Positions 10,610 through 22,800 of a stretch of 64,000 nt of DNA are shown here, one piece after another. How positions within the stretch are numbered: the stretch's first letter is position 1; every line of letters starts with the position of its first letter. The DNA comes from Magnolia sinica (taxonomy: Eukaryota > Streptophyta > Magnoliopsida > Magnoliales > Magnoliaceae), in the NCBI RefSeq assembly GCF_029962835.1, contig NC_080575.1:42570336-42634335 (forward strand), read 5' to 3'. A program made the translations under genes and the position numbers. The notes under the pieces were generated by a model. The model was not told where the DNA came from, ran no database searches, and worked only from the letters and a program-made list of their open reading frames with translations.

Positions 10610-10780
10610 TTGCTTGTTTTGGTCGATGAAGATATAAGCAATAAGACGCGACCGAAAAGCCGGCCACATTGCACTTCTCACTTGCATTATATATCAATCA
10701 ATCCATCACTTACTACTCTCTCTCTCTCTCTCATTTCTCCAAAGCCATCATCTACTCCGCCTTCACTTGCCAATACTTCA
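10610..10780 (+). promoter_or_regulatory. Putative core promoter and 5' leader of the Prune-like gene
   Basis: A TATATAT stretch at 10687-10693 precedes a CT run (about 10714-10731) of the kind common in plant 5' leaders, then a pyrimidine-rich leader to the ATG at 10781. The transcription start is inferred, not visible. Confidence 0.4.
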
Positions 10781-10813
10781 ATGGACAGGAGATTCAACCG
10801 GGATTCATCAAAG
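10781..10813 (+). CDS. Exon 1 of the Prune-like gene
   Basis: It encodes [11 protein letters not shown] and ends AAG|GTCTGT, phase 0. The ATG is the first in the pyrimidine-rich leader, and its frame joins exon 2 without a stop. Confidence 0.7.
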
Positions 10814-13800
10814 GTCTGTTCCTCATTCCTAATTACTTTAATTAAATAAAAATGCAACCAAAACCACATCTCCTTATAAGGGGTGACAATGGATCATGGG
10901 ACACGCTTTTCTTCTCTATTTTTGTTTTGGGTTTGGCTCAGGTCATCTGGCCCAACACATTGATAACTTATATGGGTGGGTAGGGTTGGATTGGGTCTGG
11001 TTGGATAGGACTCAATCCATGCCTGACCAATTTAAGGTCAGATTTTTAACCTGACAACCCACTCCCCATTGAGCTTGGCCCAAGCTCACCTCGTAATTTC
11101 CGCAGGCCGGCCAGACCCATTGCCACCCTTGCTTATTTCTATATTTTCTACCTGTTTTAGGAAAACAAGGCCGCTAAAACCATGCAGAAGAAACCTGCCG
11201 AGAACAAGCGACCGCAGCCGCCGAGCCGCGTAGAGCCCGCTCCAGATCTTACGGACTTCATGAATGATTGGTTCTTCGGGAGCGTGCCCGTGGACCCTAC
11301 AAGAACTTATAACTTGACAGGTGGACATTTGAACGAAGAAGAAGAAGAGGAAGGAGAAGATGATTATTACGAGGGGCCGAGGAGTGGCACCAGTAGTAAA
11401 CTAACTCAGGAGTGGCTTGAAGAAGCCAAACGCATGGTTGCTATGTCTCCCGGTCGGCATGAATCACCTTCTCGGCTCGTTGGTTCCCCTAGGTTCGCTG
11501 CAGCAAAAGCGAGCGCTTCATTGGCGTTCATTGAGCGGCGTGACCCGCTGTCAAGATCAGCGAGGAGGTACGTTTGGTAGACCGTGTTTCATGTGACTAG
11601 GTGCCATTGCTTGAGAGGATTACATGAACATTAGCTTGATGCATGCACCCATTCAATTCAGTGGAACCACGAGTTAGTTGTTCATCTATATTGAGAGGAT
11701 ATAAAGCCGCTTGTTCTCTCTAAAACATGAGAGAGTATATTTATATTCATATTCACTTTATAAAAATACAAATGTAAAATGGTCGCAGCCATATGCAATC
11801 TTGCTAAGGTTGCATGTCCTCAGTGCAACAAGCTAATGATCACCACAAAATGGGTCCACCACATTGAAGGTGGGGCCCACATGATGGGCAACCCACACCA
11901 AAGGTGTTCTTCACATGATGGGCAATTAATAATGGTGGGCCCAACATGATGGAAGATCCACATCAAGGTGCGCCCCACATGATGGACAGTCCACATCAAT
12001 GGTCAACCTAATGATGAGTGGCCCATATCCAAGACTGGTCCCACATCGGAGGTGGGCCCACATGATGGATGTTCCACATCAAGGGCACAACCATAAACTA
12101 AGAAGAATTAAAAAAACATACCTTTAACCTAAATCCACTTTTTCAAATAATTAAGAAAGTATCATCACACTATAGATGGGCCTACAATTAGTTTCATATA
12201 ATTTTAGACATTCTACTTGTGATTGGAAGGAGTGAAAACATAAGATTTTACTAATATTTGGAGTTCAGTGTGCAAATCCATAGGTTGTTTAGAATCTCTA
12301 AAACTTGAAATGACTTGACTAGCTGTATGGCTGGGTTGGGTTGACTCGTAGACTCAGGTTTGACTCAGTTGATATTTAAATATTAAATAAATTAGGTAAT
12401 GTAGCTGCTGGAGGAGAAGAGATCGCCTTCTTCTTCCCACGCAAGAGAAAATTAAAAATGAGAAATAATATTAGTATTATTAAATGAAGTGTTAATTACA
12501 ATGTTTTTGATGTGATTATATAAGCAAACACAATCCTAAATTACTAATTTATTTGGAAATAGAATATTTTTTTCCGATATAGTTAAAATTACTACAAATA
12601 TTAATAAGATGTCTAATTTTATCAAAACTTAGTAAACAACAGGTAGATAAGTAAAACAAAAACTTTGGATTACAACCATACTCTTAAAATCCTAAAAATA
12701 GAAAATGTAACATACTAAAAGTAGTACATTTTAACTTAAAACTCTAATTTAAAACTAGTAGCTTTTAACTTAAAATTCTAATTTGACTCCTCAAACAATT
12801 GAATTTTGTGAATTCATTTTGGGTGCCAATAAACCTTAGATTACTAATTTGACAGAAATAATAAAACTTACTAAAATATTAAAAAGATGTTTAGTCTTAC
12901 CAAAACTCGTAAACAACTCATAGATAACTAAAACAAAGATTTTGGACACAACCATCGTCCTAAAATTCTAAAAATAAAAATAAAAAAAACTTATAATTTC
13001 AATTTAATTAACTCCTAAAATGATAGAGTTTTACGAACCATTTTGGATGCTAACAAGCTTTAGATTTTGTCTAGGGCATAAAACTTATCGATAGCTTTCT
13101 AAAGGTATATTGTATATAAGAAAGGGTAACTAGTTGCAAAGTTATAATCATAGAATGCTATGATGTACATTTAGTTTATTTTTGTTCAATTAAAGCCCCT
13201 CTAGTTAGAATTTGGTCCACCTTCATCAGCTGTTGACTTGTTGTTTACCTGTCTTACATCACTAAGAACCCATTTGGATATTACCAAACAAGTAGTTTTT
13301 TAAACTTATGTAAGTTAATAAGTTACTTTTCTTAAATAAATTAATTTGGTTGTTAAACTTTAATATGTACTATTTTAGAAAATGCAACTTATTCAACTTA
13401 GTTTTATAAACTATTTTTTTTTTTTTTAATTGTTTTTTAACTTCTAGAAATAACTTATTTCATTCATTTTCATCAGTAATACAATAACTTAAGAAATTAT
13501 TTGAGGAAATATGCTCTTTGTGACCATAAACCCTTTCTAAGTTCATGAGATTGCAAAATCATCCCATAAATGGCTATATGATCTAGTGGCCCACATGATG
13601 ATGGCCCATATCGAGGTGGTCCCACATGATGGACAATCCACATCTAAGGTCCACCCCTAATGATGAATGCCCCACATCCAATGCAAGACCCGCATGATGC
13701 GCAATCCACATCAAAGGCAGGCTTCACATGATGGGCAATTAATAATGGTGGGCCCTACATGATGGATGATCTACATCAAGGTGGCCCCACATGATGGACA

Positions 13801-16800
13801 ATCCACATCAATGGTCAACCAAATGATGAGTGATCCATATCCAAGGCAGGTCCTGCATGATGAATGTTCCATATCAAAGGTGGGCTTCACATGATGGCAG
13901 TGGATATTGAAGATGGGCCCTACATGATGGACAATGAGAGAAATTTTCAATAAAACTTCGTCAAAAGAAATATGATCATGTACTTGGAGAACTCAAAACA
14001 TTATAAAAAATAAGTGTGTAAAGTTTCCGTTATATATGAGCCTAAACTATCTAGTATATGAAAGAAGTAATGCAATTACTTCCAAAATGAGTTCATATCA
14101 TTCCAATATCCTACATTAATAATAATAAAATTATTAAAATACAAACATAAACTAAAAAGAATAAAAAACATACCTTTAACTTAAATCCACTTTTTGAATA
14201 ATAGAGAAAGTATCATTAAGCTTAGTATGATTTGAGACATTCTATTTGTAATTTAAAGGAGTGAAAACATAAGATTTTTTAAACTAAGTTGTTATGTTTT
14301 TCCCAAATTTAAAGATAGAACCATAAAGTCCATGTCAATGCAGCAAAATGTGTATAGAAATGAATTCTAAGTAGTTCCTCTAATCAATACAAAGAATTGA
14401 ATATAAACAATTAAAATAAAAAATTTCTCACTATACCCAAACCATGATTTCTGGCAAAATAGCTAAAGTGGAGTTGCCTAAATCCTCCTAAAAATAGTTG
14501 CTCAAAAAAAAAAAAAAAAAGATTTTTTTTTTTTTTTTTTTTAAATTTTTTTGGAAAAGTCCTTGCACCGACCGATTACCATTTGGTATGTATCTGTTAG
14601 ACAAGTAAAAATATAAAAAGGGGGTTGACAATATCTCACGGTGGAATTCTACAATTCCTTCATATTTTGTAGAACTGGCTTTCGGCAGAAACTTTCAATG
14701 TTTAGAAGACTGGCCTTTTTCTTTCATTCCAATATGTCATATACAAGGTATCTCATCCATGAAAAAGGTGGAACACACCGTATGAATATCTGCAGGTTGA
14801 TTCACTTATTGGATGGGTCATAAAGTAAAAAAATCAATGCTAGTTGATACAATGACTCAGCCTCATTTTTCATACCAAGTAATCATCCTGTTGTGGCTCA
14901 TCTTTTGGCATTGGGAAAATACTCTAAAAATGTGAGACATTGCATGGATTGGAAATAGCCATCTCAATGAAGCATGTGTACATGATCATGATCTCTTTAC
15001 AAAAATGTGTTACAATCACAATGACAGTTATTATTCTCCACAATTTCTCAGCTGAGAAAATTTCGGGAGATTTTCAAAATTTGATGTTTTCTCATACTAT
15101 TATTTGAAAATAAAATAGCAGAAAATAGTTATTAGAAATTAATAAAGAATTTTAATATTTAATTATATCGGCATAAAATGCATTATGTTAATAATAATAC
15201 AATTTTTGCTTTAAAATGATGGAAATTTCACGGAAAATCGTGAAAAATAAAAATATAAAAATTTCTTCAAAATCTCATGATGATATCGCAATACTATTAT
15301 TTTATTAAATTTCTGTTAAAATATTACAAGTTTAAGAGATAAAATTTTAAGTGGTAAATATTTTATACTTGGTGAATATTTAAATTACAAATCCTGAGAG
15401 ATAAATTCCACTGAATTCTTCAAACACATTAAAAAAAAAAAAAAAAAAAAAACAAAAAAAACCAAACACATAAAAACGCTCCATTTTATTGGGCTTTGGG
15501 AGAGCATTGATGGACACATGTGATGAACGGTTTAGATGTAATCACCTTATGGTATGGACCAAATAGGATGTTTGTTTCAATCATCACGATAAGCTTGGTA
15601 CACACACGCGTGTGTGTATGTATATCTATATATATGTGTGTGCATGGTGTGTGTATATATACATATATGTGTGTGTGACACACACACACCACACACACAC
15701 ACACACAAATGTACACACACACACATATATACGTACCTGTAAAACTAGTGAAGAATTGAAGGATGAATGAACGATGGAAATGTTTTATTGACGTCACGTA
15801 TTTGATACTTAACAGGCATAGATCCGGGGAAAGCTTTAGCGGAGAAATCCTCTCGAAAACAGTGAAACATGGTAGAAATAGGTCGGAGACCTTCGAACCA
15901 CAACAGCTAAATCGACAAACCAGCGATAAATTGCCTGCTTCTTCTGTCCAGCAATGGTTTTCCAACGTATTAAAACTCGACTCAAAGCAGCAACAACAGC
16001 AACAGCAGCAACAACCACAACAGCAAGAAGACTCGTTGGATGAGTACAATCCAGCAGTCCAGCAGCTGCGTCCACCGAGACAGGCCATCCGTCGAAAATC
16101 CCGATTCCAAGATGACATCTCAGACCAACAAACTGCTGCCAGGCCCGTCTTATCAAGAAGGACATTTAGGGCTGGTGCACCTGACCCTGAAAATCCGCTC
16201 CTTTCCCCGCCCAAGAATCTCGTTGAGTCTACTCACCGGCGGTCGATTTCATCGTCCACGTGCTCGCTCGACAAGCTGTCCAGGCCAGACGCCGATGTCG
16301 TGAAAGAAGGACCGAAGCCAGGCTCGGACGAAGAAGTTGGAGTTGGACGGTTGAATTCGTTTCTCAAGGATCAAAGGGCCAAGATTGGGATGATTTCCAG
16401 TGGAGAGGTCTCCGCCAAGGCCAGGATCATTCTCTCTGGATCTTCCAACAGTTGAGTCCTTCACTTGCTCTTTTTTTGGGGGGGGATGCTGGTGGTGTTG
16501 GTTTCGACACCCACATTAGAAGTTTGCTATGGGTGAATCTTCGTTTGGAATGGACTGCACACAAAAAATGGGTGGGTGTCTGGGCCAACCACAATGAAAA
16601 TTGTGGTTGAATTGTGGGTGAATTGCAGTACACCAACCACAATGAAAATTTTCTATAGGACGAATCATATTGAAGTTGGGCTAGTTTCCATGGTGATCTT
16701 TATTTCATCCATATTCAATTCTTGCTGTGGTGCTTGTGTAAAATGACCATAATGGATATTCAGTCAGTCTTATTGACCCAGTTTCCATGATCATCGTTAT

Positions 16801-19800
16801 TGGACGGTGATACCATTCACTCAGATGCGACTTCTTCTATAATGACTGTTAATCTTATCAAAGTGGGGCACACTTCGGGCTATTTTTCTTTCAATTGGAT
16901 GGCCATATGATTAAGGCATAACAAACTTTCATGTATATGTGCATAACAAACTTTCGTTGTATCTGTTTCACAACAGAGTCTTCAAACATTATATGGACGT
17001 GGCCATTGCTTTAAGGTTTTAGGTCTTTGTTTTTCAGGCACGAGTTCCATGGTGGCTGCAATTTGTTATGCGTGGCTGTTGGAAAACAAGGAGGATGAGG
17101 AGGAAGGTTGGAGTGTGGTGGTTCCTGTGATGAATATGAAGAGAGGGAGGATGTGGAAGCAAAGGCAAGCTGCTTGGCTTCTCCACCATGTAGGGATTGA
17201 TGCTACTGCTATACTCTTCTCTAACGAGGTCGTCCCTACATTCCCTTTCCTTTCGTTTCTTTAGTTCCATTCTGTGTTTGTTGAATCATGGACATGCAAC
17301 ACATCTTTGAATTCAAGCTTTGAGCCCTGCCGAGGCTACTCATGCATGTGCCAGTGTAGCACGTGTGTGTTCATCTGGTGGACCATTCTGTGGATTTGTC
17401 ATGGCACATTCGGGTCTTCACTGGTGCCCCAAATGTATGAAGAGCAACGATCCATATTCAAGCTACATTTTTTTTTTAAAAGTTAGTTTATTAGTACACC
17501 CCACTGTCAGTTCACACTTCACTGTTAGCCACCCCACTAGGGATCGATACCAAGACCTCAGTGTTGAAACGAGGTATCTTTCACTCATATTCAAGCTACA
17601 TGACTGTCCCACCTGATCACCTGACTGGCCTGCTTTTCGGGCCACATCACGTATATGGTGGGTTGCTCCTGATGAATGGACCACCTTTTGCATGGTAACG
17701 CATGTTTGGGGAATAGGATTAGAAAGCCTACTCTTGCAATAACAGGTTTCCTGTGCACTCTATATAGAAAATTGAACAAAACATTTTCATGCTCCTTTGA
17801 AAATCAGGTGGATCTGGAGAGTCTGGTTATGGCCAAGCAACTCAGTGTCCTGGTCATTGGACAAGATGTTCTCAGAAAGAACGGCGAGGTTCGTATTGAT
17901 TGATCATGAATGATATGAAATAAATGAAGCTGTAAGTTGTAACATTGATTTTACATTGTAGACTGTAGAGGTAAGTCACCATGAACTCACACTGCACTCT
18001 ACACATGCTAGTACTTGACTTTTGTCATATATGTCGTTAGGTGGGATCGCAATGCACTATTCTCACAGATAATTACTGTGAAGATGCTTATGAACTACTT
18101 CAGACGCCTTATTTGAAAACACTATTGGTATTCTCCATAAATCTCTTTATGTTCAAAACATCAACAGTGTTTATGCCATGCTTGGTTTTTAACTAGCTCA
18201 CTCTGTTTCCAGCTTGCAGGTATTCTTTTAGATACACAGAATTTGAATGCTACAGCTAAATTCTCATCAAATAAAGACGCAGAAGCAGTACAGTTGCTGC
18301 TAGTTGGATCTTCCCCAAATCAAAGATTCGAACTTTATGACCAACGTAGGATGCTTCTCTTCTTCTCCTGAAATACACACTTCAAGTGATTGTGGAAGTT
18401 TTTTACATGTCACAGAATCTGAAAGATTCATTTTCTCTGCTTTACGACTATACCAGTGATGCAAGATCAGCAAGAGAACTCTTTTCTTGAAGCTCTGTCA
18501 TACAATTATGTGAAGCCGTCAAATGAGAGTAAGCTGAAACACGATATTCTGCTTCTTTTGTTTTGTTTTCTTTTTGTTTCCTTTACTGCAGAACAACTTG
18601 CTTGCTTTCAAAGTGATCTTTGTGTAGTTCAGGTGCTCAGTGTTGTAACCATGTCCTATCTCTTCTGTAAATTCCTGCCTCGTGGCAGTCATAGACAACA
18701 CCACGTCCTGTGGAAAGGCACACAAACCACCACTCCCACCTCTAGCCCCACTCACTCTCACTTCCACCCCCAAACCTACTCCCATCCACACTCCTAACCT
18801 CACGTCCACTCCCATTGCCCCCCACCACCCATGTCAGGAATGGACCCCATTCCTCCAAACATGCGTCGACGCTCTTCATCTTCATTAGCGATCAACACGC
18901 TCTCCCCCCTTGCCATCGTTACCTCCCAGACTAAGCATCTCTACTTGAGTTGCATTGAGGGCATCCTGCCTTTTCTTTTATATGCTAACTTTTTTACCGT
19001 CGTTTCTTCCAAATTTTGCTACATCATCTATATTATCTCTCTTGGCATGTTTGTGTACATTGTGACTTGCTCCTTTTGATGTACATGAAATTGCGTCGGT
19101 TGTCTAACACGACACTACACTACGTGGAAGCTTACAGAGCTTAGAATTATGGCTAAGTCTTTGGGGGGGGGGGATGAATAGAACCACTTAAAAATATGTG
19201 TCAATTAAAATCAATTAACATTCAGGCTTTCAAGCTAAGTCGGTCCAAGTACATAGACTACAATAGATTCAACTAATTGAGTAACTAGTCTATGGAAAGA
19301 GATGTGAAGTATCAATTGTGTGTGTGTTACAGATTAAGTGCCTAGTATACAAACTATTCATGCATGCATATGAATTAAACAAATCCAATCACAAGCATAA
19401 GAGAATTGCAAATATCAGTAATCACAAACACAATGATGTATAGTGGTTCAGCTAATTACCCACTCCACTCTCGGCGGACACACTATCCTCGAGTATACCG
19501 GATTTCACTATCTCAGAAGTTTCCAATAGGTTCACCTCTAACCTTTACACACGTACACTCCTGCCGGAGGCCTACACAAGGACTTACACATGTTCACACC
19601 TGTGCTTGGTGGCGGTATGATCCTACACAAGGACCTATGCGAGTTTGAGTCACAAACTCTATACTCTATCCTACACAAGGAAAGATTATATGGACTCTAA
19701 AATAACAATCTTACTTGTCAGCTTGAGCCTCATTAATGCGCCTTGCTTGAGAGCTTCTTCAATCTTGAATCAACTATTCAATTGCTCCCCCGATCTTTGA

Positions 19801-22800
19801 AGTCCATCTTCTTCCGCTCCAAGAATTGACTACCGGCAACGATTTTCCTATGAGATGCCAAGGTAATGAGAGTTGGGTTGAATCTTCTACAACTAATGGT
19901 TTTAGTTGGTTCCTAGTATAGATTCACCTAGATGGGTGTTCTAAAGAATGTTTAGACAATGATTTACCTATATGTTTGTATCTAATCTTTAGAAGAAGAG
20001 AGAATTCATGTACATCTTCATAATGGAGCTTGGAATGCTCATTAGAGTTGTTAATCACAAGAAGGGGGACATGAATCTCTTTGGTGTGGAGTTTAGGAGA
20101 GGGATTAAGAGTAGAGAATCACATAGGCTCTAATTATACCCAAACCCCATCATTTTGCTCATGGATCGAATGCCATTTTATAAAGAAAAGGTTTGCAACG
20201 ACTATAAAACGGCTAGTTCAATGACACTGTCAATAGGATCTAACTGGCCATCGATTCGATCGAACTACCCCTTGATAGGATCGAACAGTCCTTCGATAGG
20301 ATCGAGAAAATCATGATTTATGAAGTTTTGCCGCTGGACAATTCTAGCCCAATCTTCGATCTAATTGAGGGGGGTCTTTCATCGTGTCGAGTCCTATCGA
20401 CGGCTTGTCCATAGGATCGAGATTGACTCGAAGACTACCGATTTGGGCTGTTTGTTTATCAGCAGCTTTACACCTCTAAAGCCTAACTAGCCATGATCAA
20501 ATAAAGGCTCCTAAGGTTATGGGATGATCAAACAAATATTTACTTATTGTTGAATGAATCATCTAGAGGTTGGGTTATTTTGGACCTAATGGGGTCTAAG
20601 GTTAGGGTCACTAAGGTACCTCAATTTACTCGTTTCTTTCACCCCTTGATGCTCCAAGTCTTCATGTGTCTTCGGTCTTTAGCTTCCAAGGGCTCAATCG
20701 ACTCATTGACACATTGACACACGTGATTGACAAACAAGTACACTTACAATCACCTCCTTTGTCAATTACATGACAAAAACTAATCCAGACTTGGTCATGG
20801 TCTATACTAATGACAAACCAAAACAACTCAAAAATTACATGTCAAATATTACAAAGATTTACAATTCGAACACAACAAAACATATAAACACTAGAAATGC
20901 TACCCCTCAAATTGTTCCCCTTAACTTCATATATTCCCTATGACAAATAGAACCTACAAAATAACATTTAACTTGTTCTGATGGGACTTTGATCTTTCTT
21001 CATTTTTTTTTTTCCCAAATAAATGACAAAGAGACGATTCCATAGATATAACACTAAATATAGAAATATGGAAAGCTTATAAGTCATTAATTTTCCTATA
21101 AGCACATACTAACAAGGGAATAAGGATGCATATACACTTTAAAAACATAGAGCTTGTATATTATGGTTATTCTAAAGATATACCTATCAAGCATCATGAC
21201 CAAATATAGTTTAGCAAAATCATATAATAAGAATGAAGAAACATATGCTAAAAATAAAATTAAAAAAATGAGGCTGAATTCCTTAGATTTACCTATTAAG
21301 CACACATAGATCTCTACGGATCACCTATCATTTTTCACAACCCACATGAGTGTGAATTTCCTAGGACCCTGATTGTTTTCAAGAGAGGGAATGATTTTCC
21401 TACATGCATCTCTCTTAGGTGAATTCCTAGTTGGAGATCTATGTTCGGTAGGGAATTTTCCTATGTGATACCTACCCTCTTGGTTGTTGTTGCCCCAACT
21501 AAGCATTTTGTTCGTTTTCTCATTGAGAATGGCAAACTATTTTATTAACTCCCTCGTATGGTTGTTTATTTGTGGAGGGGTTGAAAACTTCTTCTTCTTC
21601 TTCTTTTTTCCGGTGATCTTGGGGGGGGGGGTTTCTCCATTGGTGTGTTGATTTCTCAGTCATGATATATTTACATATTTGGTTTGAAACTGAGGTGGAT
21701 TGTGGCCTTTTTGAGATAAGGCAGTCAAATTTTAAATGACCCACATCTCCACAATTATGGCACATAGGAGAGGCTCTCGATCTACTTCCTAAAGCAGACG
21801 AGTCCTTTTGGATTACCGGAGAGATAGAGGTTGTTGAATTAGTTTTCCTATTATGCTCAAAATCTCCTTTATCCCCTAAAGGCTCACCCGTACTAACAGA
21901 TTTACCTATTTGGTCTTTTTGGGTAACCTTAGCCTTGACATTGGCAAGAAGAGATTCAAGTTGGCTAACCTTTTATCTTAGGCCTTGATTTACAGATTTA
22001 ACCATTTCAAGCTCACATTCAAGGCCTGCATATTTCCCTAAAGTCTCATCTAAATTAGACTTGAGATTTTCCTTTTTCTTGCATTAGGGAGACATTTTCA
22101 GATTTTACTTTTTCTAGATTGTTAGCCAATTGATTCTTTTTTGCCTTTAACTCGACCCAGCTTTTTAAGAATCTCTAGACTTTTAATGTATAGCTGGTCG
22201 TTGGCTTCTTGCAAGTCTCCATCTCCTCCATCTTCATCTTCTTCATTGGAGGAGGACTCTTCTTCTTACTCTTCTTCCAAGGTGTTATGGTTGGAATCTT
22301 CTCCCAAGTCTTTAGGGAGGGAGGTAGTGGTGGATGCCATTAAAACTCTGAAAAAGTTGAGGTCTTCATCACTATGGGAGTCCTCACAATCTGAATTGGA
22401 CTCTTTAGTATCATCACATGTTGCTGCCGTAGCCTTGCCTTTTGATCTTACTTTGATAGTTCATTCGGAGGCAACATGTCCATAACCCTTACAGTTGGAA
22501 CGATGACCATCTCTCGGTTTCTTGAAAAATTTACCTATTCGCTTGGGTTGAACCGATTTACCCTTTTTGTCATGACTATTCCATCTTTTCTTCTTGAAGA
22601 TTTCCATGAAGGTTTTTTTTTTTTTTAAATGATTTCTTTCATTTCTTCCTCATCTTCATCATCATCATTATCTTCTCCAGATTCAACTTTGTTATGCCTA
22701 TGTGAAGTTTTTAAGATAACGTGTTTCTTCTTAAAGGGTGTTTCTCTAAAGTATAGTTCAAATGTTTGTAAGGAATCTATAAGTTTTTCCACTTGCACCG

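Larger units (their letters stand above)
11568..15815 (+). other. Intron 2 (4248 bp), repeat-filled
   Basis: It runs GTACGT to CTTAACAG. It holds two copies of a CATGATGG-rich segment, a second internal duplication, an A/T palindrome and a CA/GT microsatellite, all listed separately. Otherwise it is AT-rich with no supportable gene; the 60-codon open frame at 14641 has no homology clue. Confidence 0.7.

Noticed and set aside
14641-14823. 60-codon open frame in intron 2
   Set aside because: No homology clue, no splice logic with the flanking exons, and AT-rich context.
10781-18528. Treating exons 1-8 and exons 9-10 as two different genes
   Set aside because: Strong GTAAGC donor, matching split codon, no stop or poly-A signal soon after exon 8, and a C-terminal tail that fits the same polar style as the N-terminus.
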